Assembly (NCBI GenBank): GCA_958295855.1
Contig: OY282383.1
Span: 4,010,481 to 4,074,480, forward strand
Reading direction: 5' to 3'
DNA from: an uncultured Poribacteria bacterium
GTDB taxonomy: Bacteria > Poribacteria > WGA-4E > WGA-3G
Length of the DNA stretch: 64,000 bases
The position numbers were made by a program, and so were the translations under genes. The notes under the pieces are model-generated. The model searched no databases. It worked only from the letters and a program-made list of their open reading frames with translations, and was not told the DNA's origin. Positions 34,801 through 42,862 of this stretch are shown in pieces (the stretch's first letter is position 1; the number at the start of each line of letters is the position of its first letter).

Positions 34801-34973
34801 ATTGGCTAATTGAGTGGATGAAAAATCCGCAGGCGTTCCAACCCGGCACCGCAATGCCGCAGGCATGGCCCCTCGTCGGTGGACAGCACATGCCAATTGA
34901 AGGCTACGCCGGTGACGACGCTGAAAAACAGATCCGGCTCGTTCGCGATTATCTCATTTCGTTGGGAAGATGA
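31836..34973 (+). CDS. Octahaem c-type cytochrome with N-terminal anchor and coiled coil
   Basis: The 1045-residue protein has an N-terminal membrane helix (about 18-40) and a long charged coiled coil (about 50-240). Eight CxxCH haem sites follow near residues 274, 383, 434, 473, 621, 715, 837 and 956: CATCH, CTPCH, CRRCH, CHGCH, CLTCH, CFGCH, CTGCH and CISCH. Several cytochrome c domains end in a TTMP/TAMP Met-ligand motif, and one has a small strand-rich insert (about 525-570). It probably replaces cytochrome c1/f in the bc complex and passes electrons outward. GTG 31836 is preferred, with GGAGG 11 nt upstream. Confidence 0.88.
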   Translation: MRSKKEIPAESKSYSALFFLLSGLLGLVTLWGFWSEMITRRPWKQIQQHFYQYEYEKTQAELENAKLTLPELPEPQEVDPRVLRSLTKAVETAQVALDEALQERKFRQSESDAINYKYQHSLHEAKAHDTSGHGATVEKWQKKLAELESLIEGTLTAAVLNAETVFADANRALAQFYQTNGALQDALSTYLIAQKYKPQDADITQGIDDVQTELESLQADKARHEAVARSQEKLDSLGGIKRNFFGSLLENPFHKTRTIVQYYLEEFDYTADRCATCHFSADRIGYEQAAQEIFEVEGDGENPVAHRLKHANVKVGSENVVIDGFEAEEDEYTLAANGTLTFTDVDVFGEVEISYETGYRSVLQTHPHRDVLLAKHPVDRFGCTPCHGGQGQALTAKAAHALTHAEYWLTPVLGLDEHTGRTSEETKGYMESNCRRCHDGMMMLDYTNPETGEQQDYSPNLTRGLALFEDLGCHGCHAVEGYSTLENIDKVAPSLAKVGSKVQDTAWLENWIKKPEAYLPNTTMPNFFPAEGMSQVVYLKNGGKRTGAVTKTANGIVIKTDDGTEYPYSDDYVLRIVDEVKSIAAYLAQMTDPLLDESSENYSTSERALKAGEETVKTVGCLTCHAVDGLGSDFAPALDSVGTKVTASYLRQWISDPKAYDADTTMPSLRLSKNEIDNVVAYLMSLQQAMPSAVSESIGEVDVAEGEALTRTYGCFGCHEIPGFENESKVGADLGEFGSKTTEEFDFGDTVDVEHNWTGWTLGKITNPRRYQTRRIISRMPVFQVDEEDAKALAVLLKSFQSAQYPLSYIYKHAAEPTQVEKLNRIDAGRRLSKKYNCTGCHEIEGKGGSYKEVVIAHEGLDEITAKQFSPPTLQAEGARVYPHWLFAFLKEPTDIRYGLKVRMPTFGMSDDEATTLVKYFSALDDEPFPYETLEPPLSTRAELRVGKQIFDALQCISCHPAKGEVIPDGSDKAGRPDLSLAKERLKADWLIEWMKNPQAFQPGTAMPQAWPLVGGQHMPIEGYAGDDAEKQIRLVRDYLISLGR

Positions 34974-34985
34974 TGATAACCAAAA

Positions 34986-35111
34986 AGTTGCATCAGAAAC
35001 CTCCGACGACATCTACAGTGCATTGTGCGAACAACCACGCCAATGGTATTTGCCCCTGCAAAGCAGGGGTTTCATACCAATGCTGATTACTCCGCAAGGA
35101 ATGACAAAAAT
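34986..35111 (+). repeat. Dispersed leader-type repeat, copy 3, ending at a start codon
   Basis: It starts TTGCATCAGAAACCTCCGAC, contains the CCCCTGC-AAA-GCAGGGG hairpin (35053-35069) inside a GGTAT/ATACC pair, and ends TCCGCAAGGAATGACAAAAA directly before the ATG at 35112. Confidence 0.92.
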
Positions 35112-35468
35112 ATGAAACACCTTGCTGTTGTCATCGTCATGATTATCGTATGGCTCAACGGGTTAATCTGGTTAGGCAAGCAAGTCGACCCGAGCACAAA
35201 GTACCACTCTCAGATAGAATACAAATATGCGAGATATTGCGCCGGGTGTCACGGGAACAATGGTGAAGGCAGCGGACGGATTGGCCGCTTTAAAAGGTTG
35301 GACCCAGCAGATCTGACAGATGACAACTTGTGGACGATGCATCATGACGAACAGTTGCTTGATAGTATCAACGCAGGGAAAAATGATATGCCAGCGTTCC
35401 ACTACTACCTCAGCAGTGAAGAACAACGGGAGATTCTCACATATATTAAGGAGAGATTTCGCCCATAA
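35112..35468 (+). CDS. Small membrane-anchored monohaem cytochrome c
   Basis: The 118-residue protein has an N-terminal signal anchor (about 4-20) and one haem site CAGCH (about 44-48). The axial Met is in NDMPAF near residue 92, and a C-terminal helix (EREILTYIKERF-like) completes the class I cytochrome c fold. It follows the octahaem subunit by 138 bp and probably ferries electrons to the downstream oxidases. Its start and ribosome binding site lie at the edge of a dispersed repeat whose AAGGAATGA block is the only Shine-Dalgarno-like sequence available. Confidence 0.88.
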   Translation: MKHLAVVIVMIIVWLNGLIWLGKQVDPSTKYHSQIEYKYARYCAGCHGNNGEGSGRIGRFKRLDPADLTDDNLWTMHHDEQLLDSINAGKNDMPAFHYYLSSEEQREILTYIKERFRP

Positions 35469-35571
35469 ATACACGGATATCCGTGACGCTTATCTTTTAC
35501 TATTTGCTTTTTTGAATCCTCTGGTGTTAATATATTATACGAACATTCACCCGAAAAAATATTGGTATTTG

Positions 35572-35588
35572 CCCCTGCTTTGCAGGGG
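35572..35588. repeat. CCCCTGC-TTT-GCAGGGG hairpin between cytochrome and cupredoxin genes
   Basis: A perfect 7-bp stem with loop TTT, with GGTATTTG on the left. It is the same hairpin as inside the leader-type repeats, without their flanks. Confidence 0.8.
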
Positions 35589-35612
35589 TTAACACCCTTA
35601 AGGAGAAAAATC

Positions 35613-36377
35613 ATGTCTTTCAAAACTCATGGCCTAGTCGCACTGCTTGTTATTGGCATGCTCACGAGCGGCGCGATGGCTGGCAATATCACCGGCACAG
35701 TTACATATTCAGGCGATGCCCCAGCGCGTCCTGTATTGACAGCTACCAAGGACCAGCATTGCATTGACGCAGTAAAAGGCACAAAGTCCGAGGCACTCGT
35801 TGTCTCAAAAGAGAATGGCATCAAGAACGTTGTCATTTACGCGCGCGTCCCCCGTGCAAAAGTGACTGTGCCAGAGACAAACCCTGTCATGGACCAGAAG
35901 GGATGCGCTTACTACCCGCATGTGCTCGCAGTCGTTGCAGGTTCTACCGTGGATCTTACCTCCAGCGATCCGGTGGCACATAATGTCCACTCCCACGCGA
36001 AAAAGAATGAAGCAATAAACTTTCAGATTCCGCAGCCCGGGAAACTCTTTCCGCACAAAGTAGCGAAACCGGAAGAAATCAAATTCACATGTGATATTCA
36101 CGCGTGGATGACCGGCTACATCGTCGCTGTCAATAGTAACTTTTTTGCAGTCACCGGTTACAAAGACGCTGAAGGCGGATGGATTAGCTCAGACGCTTAT
36201 GAAAAATCGGCAGACGCTGGCAATTATACAATCGCAGATGTGCCAGCGGGTAGAGTTAACGTCATTGCCTGGCATGAAGAACTCGGTTCCGCGAGAAAAA
36301 AAGTTGAAGTACCTGCAAGTGGCGACATCGCGGTAAACTTTACGAGTGCGGATTTCAAAAAGCGCGCGAAAAAATAG
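35613..36377 (+). CDS. Periplasmic cupredoxin-like copper protein, paralogue 1
   Basis: The 254-residue protein has a signal peptide (about 1-23, ending AMA-G). Its cupredoxin-like domain has putative type-1 copper ligands: His in VAHNVHS (about 130-136), and Cys, His and Met in CDIHAWM (about 159-165), which has the classical C-x2-H-x2-M spacing. A C-terminal carboxypeptidase-regulatory-like beta domain follows (YTIADVPAGRVNVIAWHEE). It is likely an electron carrier in the respiratory cluster. AAGGAG precedes the ATG. A paralogue with the same ligands lies at 42863. Confidence 0.82.
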   Translation: MSFKTHGLVALLVIGMLTSGAMAGNITGTVTYSGDAPARPVLTATKDQHCIDAVKGTKSEALVVSKENGIKNVVIYARVPRAKVTVPETNPVMDQKGCAYYPHVLAVVAGSTVDLTSSDPVAHNVHSHAKKNEAINFQIPQPGKLFPHKVAKPEEIKFTCDIHAWMTGYIVAVNSNFFAVTGYKDAEGGWISSDAYEKSADAGNYTIADVPAGRVNVIAWHEELGSARKKVEVPASGDIAVNFTSADFKKRAKK

Positions 36378-36400
36378 TGCCCGCTTCACCTGTCTCCCTT

Positions 36401-36568
36401 AAGTTGCATCAGAAACCTCCGAAGAGAGCTACAGTGCATTGTGAGAACAACCACGCCAATGGTATTTGCCCCTGCAAAGCAGGGGTTTCATACCAAGTTG
36501 TGAACGAAAAGTGAACAACTTTTTTATTTCTTACATTTGCTGATTACTCCGCAAGGAATGACAAAAAT
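36401..36568 (+). repeat. Dispersed leader-type repeat, copy 4, ending at a start codon
   Basis: It has the same 5' block, the same hairpin (36469-36485) and the same 3' block as copy 3, plus about 43 extra bases (36499-36541) between hairpin and 3' block. It ends AAGGAATGACAAAAAT directly before the ATG at 36569. Confidence 0.92.
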
Positions 36569-38488
36569 ATGAAAGCAGGCCTCGGCTTGAGAGACTCAGT
36601 GCCTAAAAAGAAACTCTACCTCATACTTGGGTTAGTGCTACTCAGTTATGCCCTGCTAGCCATCGCCCCGGCGTTTGCACAGGACATGAGCGAGGCAGAA
36701 TACCGCCCCTTCCCGAAGATTGGGAGCCGAAACGCGGCATGGATTGCCGCACAACTTCACCTGTTGTTCGGCTCCTTTATCCTCGGTGTCCCGATGTTCG
36801 CGGTTATCATCGAATTTATCGGATGGAAAACCAAGGATGCGCGATACGACCGGATGGCACAAGAGTTCATTAAACTTTGTATGGGCGCGTTTTCGACGAC
36901 AGCGTTGCTCGGCGGCGTTCTCGTTTTCATCCTTATATGGTGCTACCCGAAGGTAATGAGCAAGTTGAGCGGCATCTTCGGGCCGACGATGATTTTTTAC
37001 GTAGCCTTGTTCTTCGGGGAAACCTTTACGCTTTATCTCTACTCCTATGGGTGGGATAAAATGCAGGGGCGCCATAAAGGCTGGCACCTATTTCTCGGTG
37101 TGCTGCTGAACGTGTTCGGTACAGCGATTATGTTTGTTTCCAACTCGTGGCTCACTTATCAGACGAGCCCTGGCACACAATACGGCAAGCTGTCTGAGGG
37201 TACGCGGCAATCCTGGTTGGAGCAAAAGCTGGCACAGAATCCAGAGATGAGCCGGGCCGAGGCGATGGAAGGGATAACAGATGCAACAGTGATTCCACTC
37301 CACAACGAAACAACCGGTGAGTTCTTGGCGACTGTCTGGGAAGCAGTTAACAACTTTACGTGGATGCCAGTTAATATTCACCGCCTCATCGGAAATATCG
37401 CGTTTGGCGGTTCAATTGTGGCAGCGTACGCGGCATTCCGATTTCTCGTTGCCAAAACCAAAGAGGACAAGGCACACTACGATTGGATGGGGTACACAGG
37501 TAACTTCATCGCGTTGTGCGGGCTAATTCCGCTGCCTTTCGCTGGTTACTGGCTCGGCAGGGAAATCTACATGTTCAACAACACGATGGGCATCAACATG
37601 ATGGGCAGCCTATTTTCGTGGCTGTTTATCATTCAGGCAGTGATGATTGGGGTGTTGTTCATCGGTGCGAACTACTATCTTTGGTCGGGCATGGGACGGA
37701 TTGAAGGCGCGCAGATATACGCCCGCTACCGCCCTTATATGATTGCTATTATCGTTATCTGTGTGGCTATCTGGATGACACCGCGCACCTTGTCTAAAAT
37801 TTCTACCTCAAGTGAACTGAGTGCTATGGGCGGCGCAAACCACCCGCACCTTGGGCTGTTCGGTTTAATGACTGCCAAAAATACGGCGGTGAATATCATT
37901 ATCCTGACAACCTTCGTGAGTTTCCTCTTTTACAGGCGTTCGGGTAAGGCACCGACAACGAGTTGGAAAAAAGTTGGCAATATCGCCATCTCATCCATCT
38001 TCTTCTTCGCGGTTGTCTCAATTGTGGTTATCGGCATCGTTGGGTTTACAGTCCCAACCGACCTCCGCGTCAATGTGCTGACACCCTATCAGGTGATGAT
38101 TGCCCTCGCCGTGATGGTTGCCGTGACAATAATTGATATTTTCATGTACCGAAAAGCGACAATGTCTGGCACTATCAAATGGGGTGAAATGACAGACCGG
38201 TCACAGTACGTGTTAATTCTCCTCGCAATTACGTTTACGTCCCTGATGGGTTTGATGGGTTACGCGCGCTCCGGGCTTCGGGAAGCATGGCATATCTTTG
38301 GGGTGATGCAAGATACCTCACCCGATGCGTTTACGCCGCTCCTCAGTGAGGCAGTAAACATCGTAGCGATTATCATGGTAATGTTCTTCGCTCTCGTCGG
38401 GTTTATCTTCTGGCTCGGCTTGTGGGGCGAGAAGAAGAAGGAAGCAGCAGCTCCTGCGGCAGCAGACGTTGCCACGGAGGATGATTAA
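36569..38488 (+). CDS. CydA-like cytochrome bd-family oxidase subunit, extended
   Basis: The 639-residue membrane protein begins with a signal-anchor segment. It carries CydA-like haem ligands: His in AAQLHLLFG (about 63), His in VNIHRLIGN (about 274), and Met in QAVMIGVLF. FFGETFTLYLYSYGWDKM matches the CydA Glu107 region, but the Glu99 position appears to be non-acidic. The GRQPW quinol-loop motif is not visible, and four to five extra helices follow. No CydB gene is adjacent; a dihaem c-type protein follows instead. It may therefore draw electrons from cytochrome c rather than quinol (inference). Confidence 0.8.
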   Translation: MKAGLGLRDSVPKKKLYLILGLVLLSYALLAIAPAFAQDMSEAEYRPFPKIGSRNAAWIAAQLHLLFGSFILGVPMFAVIIEFIGWKTKDARYDRMAQEFIKLCMGAFSTTALLGGVLVFILIWCYPKVMSKLSGIFGPTMIFYVALFFGETFTLYLYSYGWDKMQGRHKGWHLFLGVLLNVFGTAIMFVSNSWLTYQTSPGTQYGKLSEGTRQSWLEQKLAQNPEMSRAEAMEGITDATVIPLHNETTGEFLATVWEAVNNFTWMPVNIHRLIGNIAFGGSIVAAYAAFRFLVAKTKEDKAHYDWMGYTGNFIALCGLIPLPFAGYWLGREIYMFNNTMGINMMGSLFSWLFIIQAVMIGVLFIGANYYLWSGMGRIEGAQIYARYRPYMIAIIVICVAIWMTPRTLSKISTSSELSAMGGANHPHLGLFGLMTAKNTAVNIIILTTFVSFLFYRRSGKAPTTSWKKVGNIAISSIFFFAVVSIVVIGIVGFTVPTDLRVNVLTPYQVMIALAVMVAVTIIDIFMYRKATMSGTIKWGEMTDRSQYVLILLAITFTSLMGLMGYARSGLREAWHIFGVMQDTSPDAFTPLLSEAVNIVAIIMVMFFALVGFIFWLGLWGEKKKEAAAPAAADVATEDD

Positions 38489-38606
38489 GTATTATCGATG
38501 ATATGTTACTAGGCGGTTGAGGCATGGATTACCTTATCAAAAATCAGGAAAAACCAGTTGTCTTGCGATTGACTTCCTAAGAAACGTTATCGGAGTTCTG
38601 TCTAAA

Positions 38607-40127
38607 ATGTCAACAAATACGCTCATAAAAATTGCAAGTCTAATCATAATGGTGGTGAGTTTCATCGCCTATATTGCTGGCGCATCCGCGTTTCCGATCG
38701 CCTCGGAGAACTTACTCCCCTGGTCGGTGTGGTTTATCGTCTCGGTAGTGGTAAACATCATTTTGTGGCACAGCGTCATAAAATTGCTGACATTCTCGCT
38801 GGCTGTGATATGGTTTTATGCGTTTGTGGCAGGGCTTGTGCCGGAAAGTTCAACAGCAGTAAATTTGACTGAACTGGACTGGAGCGACCCGGATGCGGTG
38901 GCTGAGCAGGGTGCCTTAGTTTTTAACGGGAAAGGGCAATGCAGTGCCTGTCACACCGTGGATACCTCCGCGCCCAAAGGCAGATGTCCTGATTTGACAG
39001 ACATTGGCGTGCACGCGGCGAACCGACAGCCCGGCATGGATGCAAAAACGTATCTGATTGAATCTCTGTACGAACCAGCGAAGTATTTGGTGCCTGGCTA
39101 TGGGAAAATTATGCCGGATGTATGGAAAGCCCCCATCGCGTTGTCAAAATTAGAGATTGAAGCCGTCATTGCATACCTACAGAGCCAGGGGGGCGAGATA
39201 GACCCGACTCCGTATGATGAGCCTATTGATAGGGCAGATGCAGGCACAGTAGCAGCGGCACTTCCACCCTTGCTCACCGGCGATGCAGCCCTCGGGAAAA
39301 AAGTCTTTGTGGCGGCGGCGTGTCACTCGTGTCACGTGGTAAAGGGGATAGAGAGCCCAGTAGTTGGAGAGACTACTCAAGACTTTGAAGTTGTCACCGC
39401 CCCTGAACTTTCGGAAATCGCCGCCTTTAACGACATGCGGTACCTTGAGGAGTCCATCCTGAAGCCAGGCGCGCAAATTGTAAGCGGTTACGGGGCCGTC
39501 ACCGTACAGGCTAAGGGGGCAACCTTTCAGGGAACGCTTGTCTCGCAAGATACAGAAAAGATTGTCGTCCGAACCAAAACAGCCGACGGACAAGAAGAGG
39601 AGCACACCATCCTGCTCAGCGAACTAGACGATGAACCGATTGAAGACCTTGCAAATCTGAAAGCGAACGGCTACTTTACGTTAACGCTAACCCCCGCTGA
39701 TGCTGATGCCCCGCGAACCGGGGAAATCGTTGAGGAAACCGACGACACAGTGACGCTCAAGATTGGCGAAGAAACCCAAACACTTTCTAAAGCGGATGCA
39801 GATGTGAAAAGCCAGATGACCGTTATCACTTTTGATGGCGATACAATTGTCGGCGAATATGTTTCAGGAACGATGGACGACGACGAAATCATCTTAATCG
39901 TTGATGGAAGCGAAGAGGTATTTGATACCTTCGATCTTGAGGAAGCTACCTACGCACGCGCGTTAGGCAAGAAACTGCTGGTTACGTCACCGATGCCAGA
40001 AAACTTCCCACATCTCTTCTCGGTATCGGATATGAGTCATCTGCTGGCTTTCTTAAGCACACTGACTGGCGAAACAGCAACAGCGGAAACTGAATCGGAG
40101 GAGGCAGGTGAAGCTGCCGCAGAATAA
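38607..40127 (+). CDS. Membrane dihaem cytochrome c with planctomycete-type haem-binding domain
   Basis: The 506-residue protein has three N-terminal membrane helices (about 5-85). A first cytochrome c domain has CSACH (about residue 112). A second has CHSCH (about 238) and continues as ESILKPGAQIVSGYGAVTV and, far downstream, SPMPENFPHLFSVSDM, the pattern of the planctomycete haem-binding domain TIGR02603. Between these halves sits an unusually long strand-rich insert of about 170 residues that looks like two or three copies of a small barrel (GTLV..D.IVVRT and GEIVEETDDTVTLKIG). ATG 38607 is chosen. It probably partners the CydA-like protein just upstream. Confidence 0.82.
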   Translation: MSTNTLIKIASLIIMVVSFIAYIAGASAFPIASENLLPWSVWFIVSVVVNIILWHSVIKLLTFSLAVIWFYAFVAGLVPESSTAVNLTELDWSDPDAVAEQGALVFNGKGQCSACHTVDTSAPKGRCPDLTDIGVHAANRQPGMDAKTYLIESLYEPAKYLVPGYGKIMPDVWKAPIALSKLEIEAVIAYLQSQGGEIDPTPYDEPIDRADAGTVAAALPPLLTGDAALGKKVFVAAACHSCHVVKGIESPVVGETTQDFEVVTAPELSEIAAFNDMRYLEESILKPGAQIVSGYGAVTVQAKGATFQGTLVSQDTEKIVVRTKTADGQEEEHTILLSELDDEPIEDLANLKANGYFTLTLTPADADAPRTGEIVEETDDTVTLKIGEETQTLSKADADVKSQMTVITFDGDTIVGEYVSGTMDDDEIILIVDGSEEVFDTFDLEEATYARALGKKLLVTSPMPENFPHLFSVSDMSHLLAFLSTLTGETATAETESEEAGEAAAE

Positions 40128-40313
40128 CAAAACAATACACATCTTACAATTAGAAGATAGGCGGAGACGAGGCTGCGCCCTTCCAAAAGTACGTTTCGGA
40201 TTGGGCCTGGAGAGCACTAAGGCAAGGTTAAGAATTTCGGCTCCGGCCTTACAAAAGCGCGTTTTGGATGCACAATAAATTACACTACTACGAATTTGCC
40301 TGAGGAGGGAGCC

Positions 40314-41090
40314 ATGAAAAGGCTGTCGCTTTTCACAAAATGTCTCATAATTTTCATTGGATGCTGGGTATTCCTGCGATTTATCGTCGGCAATGTTATC
40401 TCAGTGCCGATACCAGGTAGCGTCATCGCTATGTATATGGGACTGATTATCGTCGCCATCTTGGTGCATATCTCTGTCGAAGACACACGATTTCGGGAGT
40501 TCCTACGTCCCATCCACGAAACACTCGTTGATAACAACCGGCGTGTCCGTCGTCGAGTTATCGCCGTGCTCATCCCGCTGTTTTTGCTCGGGTATACGTA
40601 TTCGATTATCGCACAACGAACGAACCCGCCGGGCAATCCACGCGATGCACACCCTTCTCCACCGCTTGAGATTACCTATAAGGACGAGGTTATCGGAGCG
40701 ACGCAAGAGGTAGAGAATCCTTTCCGGCACTATGAAAAGGACGACCCGGAGGCATTTCGCGCGCATGTGGAGAACGGCAAACGCGTCTATTATGATAACT
40801 GTTTTTACTGCCACGGGGATGACCTTGATGGACAGGGGCACTTTGCACCCCACATCCAACCGCTTCCCGCGAATTTCCAAGATCCGGGCATCATCCCGAA
40901 TTTCCAGGAATCTTTCCTGTTTTGGCGGATTAGCAAGGGCGGCCCGGGCTTGCCCGCAGCAGGTACCCCGTGGGATTCAGCAATGCCGATTTGGGAAAAT
41001 TATCTAACAAAAGACGAAATTTGGGACGTAATTCTCTTTCTTTCCGATTATACCGGCTATCAACCTCGCACGTTTGGGGAGGGACACTAA
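40314..41090 (+). CDS. Membrane-anchored monohaem cytochrome c
   Basis: The 258-residue protein has three hydrophobic segments (about 8-25, 35-52 and 82-100) and a single CFYCH haem site (about residue 162). The Met ligand is in WDSAMPIWENYL, and a C-terminal helix (IWDVILFLSDYTGY) follows. GGAGGG lies upstream of ATG 40314. Its stop is only 2 bp before the start of the next dihaem gene, so the two products probably work together. The preceding 40128-40313 spacer holds a weak R5-like palindrome. Confidence 0.85.
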   Translation: MKRLSLFTKCLIIFIGCWVFLRFIVGNVISVPIPGSVIAMYMGLIIVAILVHISVEDTRFREFLRPIHETLVDNNRRVRRRVIAVLIPLFLLGYTYSIIAQRTNPPGNPRDAHPSPPLEITYKDEVIGATQEVENPFRHYEKDDPEAFRAHVENGKRVYYDNCFYCHGDDLDGQGHFAPHIQPLPANFQDPGIIPNFQESFLFWRISKGGPGLPAAGTPWDSAMPIWENYLTKDEIWDVILFLSDYTGYQPRTFGEGH

Positions 41091-41092
41091 AC

Positions 41093-42820
41093 ATGATACG
41101 CATACAGCAAATTCTCCCTAACACCAAAATCACCCACTTAATCCTCTTTTTGGCAATTATACCAGTACTTCAGTTTGCAGACGCACAGAATGTGCCACAA
41201 GCTTCCGAGGAAGGAAAGCGGGTTTATGAGAAGAGTTGTGCACACTGCCACGGCACCGAAGGGCGCGGAGACGGCAGCGCTGCCGAAAACCTCCTGCCGA
41301 AGCCGAGAGATTTTACGCGAGGCTTGTATAAAATTCGTTCTACGGAAGCAGGCGAACTTCCAACAGACCAGGATTTGTTGGACATTATCACAAAAGGGAT
41401 GCCCGGCTCATCAATGCCGGGGTGGGAAACTGCCCTGAGTGCTAACGAACGCAGGGAAGTCGTCGCTTATATCAAAACATTTCACGACGGATTTAAAGAA
41501 CAGGAATCCCCACCTCGGCAAATTAGCCTTGCAGGCAAAATTGCCTACTCTGAAGAAAGTGTTGAGATCGGGAAAGGGCTTTATACCGAACTCGGTTGCA
41601 TTGAATGCCACGGCAACATCGGCCGCGGCGATGGCACCTCCGCTCCTACGCTCACAGATGAATGGGGCTTTCAGACCTGGCCAGCAAATCTCGCTCAGAG
41701 CTGGAATTTCAGGGGCGGCAGCGACACCGAAGACATCTTTAAGCGATTCATCGGCGGTCTCGCCGGTTCTCCAATGCCCGCGTTTGAAGGCGACAGCTTT
41801 TTAAACTTTGGGCTGACCTCGGCAGAATCCAAACGCCTTACCGAATTGGAAAACAGAGACGAAATGACCGCGGCTGAGGAAGAGGAGTCCGGGCAGTATT
41901 ACGAAAAAATGGATGCTGCTGTCAATATTGCACTCAATATCGCTGAGGGTACCGAGTTGAGCGCAGAAGAACAGCAAACCTACACTGAAGCAATGAAAGT
42001 GGTTTATGAAAAGAGTTGGCATTTGGCAAACTACGTCAAATCCCTCGCACCTGAAAAACGTCCGGAGCCAGCAATTGGCAACAACGTACTCCGGTCCCAA
42101 TATGTAACGGATGCCCTGCCAGCAAAAACGGATGCCGCCTGGGATACGCTTGAATCAAGCCATTTTCCGCTTGTTGCACAGGTTATCATCGAACCGCGGC
42201 AATTCAATCCGACAATCGATTCGGTTAACGTCAAATCATTTTACAATGACACAGAGGTTGCCTTTCTCTTTACCTGGGATGACCGCACCCATACCACTGC
42301 TGAAGAGGATGAAGAAACAGGCAACATTCTTGAGGATGCCTTGGCAATTCAATTTCCGGTGAAAATCCCGCAGGGACCGACTGCACCGAAGCCCTATTTC
42401 CTCTGGGGCGGCAGGCTCCCTGTTTATCTATGGCAGTGGAAAGCCTCTGCACCGGACCAGGTAACGGAACTCACCGCCAAAGGCATCAACAACGCTGAGG
42501 CGCAAGCAGTCCAAAGCGACATCCAAGCAGAAGGAAGTTACACGAACGGACAATACACCTTGTGGGTGAAACGCGCCTTGAAAACAGACGATAAGAAAGA
42601 CCTCCAGCTTGAACCTGGTGTCTTTGTGCCTATCGCCTTCTCCGCATGGGACGGCGCGAACGGCGATATTAATACAAAACGGGTCATCTCCAGTTGGTAT
42701 GCTTTCGTTCTGGAACCCGTTCCATCTTCAAAACGGTTTATTTATCCACCTCTAGTCGCACTTCTCTCTGTTGGCTTGCTATTGGGTTTACGCGGGTTTG
42801 TACAGCGGAGAAATTCATAA
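41093..42820 (+). CDS. Dihaem cytochrome c fused to an ethylbenzene-dehydrogenase-like haem b domain
   Basis: The 575-residue protein has a signal peptide (about 1-30) and two cytochrome c domains with CAHCH (about 50) and CIECH (about 172). The C-terminal half (about 340-545) resembles the haem-b-binding ethylbenzene dehydrogenase gamma/DMSO-reductase-family domain (VAFLFTWDDRTHT, DALAIQFPVKIP, WQWKA, YTLWVKRAL, FVPIAFSAWDG). A single membrane helix closes the protein. It could relay electrons from a membrane cytochrome to haem b. No molybdenum oxidoreductase is nearby, so it is not a normal gamma subunit. It lies 2 bp after the preceding cytochrome gene. Confidence 0.8.
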   Translation: MIRIQQILPNTKITHLILFLAIIPVLQFADAQNVPQASEEGKRVYEKSCAHCHGTEGRGDGSAAENLLPKPRDFTRGLYKIRSTEAGELPTDQDLLDIITKGMPGSSMPGWETALSANERREVVAYIKTFHDGFKEQESPPRQISLAGKIAYSEESVEIGKGLYTELGCIECHGNIGRGDGTSAPTLTDEWGFQTWPANLAQSWNFRGGSDTEDIFKRFIGGLAGSPMPAFEGDSFLNFGLTSAESKRLTELENRDEMTAAEEEESGQYYEKMDAAVNIALNIAEGTELSAEEQQTYTEAMKVVYEKSWHLANYVKSLAPEKRPEPAIGNNVLRSQYVTDALPAKTDAAWDTLESSHFPLVAQVIIEPRQFNPTIDSVNVKSFYNDTEVAFLFTWDDRTHTTAEEDEETGNILEDALAIQFPVKIPQGPTAPKPYFLWGGRLPVYLWQWKASAPDQVTELTAKGINNAEAQAVQSDIQAEGSYTNGQYTLWVKRALKTDDKKDLQLEPGVFVPIAFSAWDGANGDINTKRVISSWYAFVLEPVPSSKRFIYPPLVALLSVGLLLGLRGFVQRRNS

Positions 42821-42862
42821 GAATAGTAACTGATAACGAATAATCAATTAAAGGAGAAAAAA

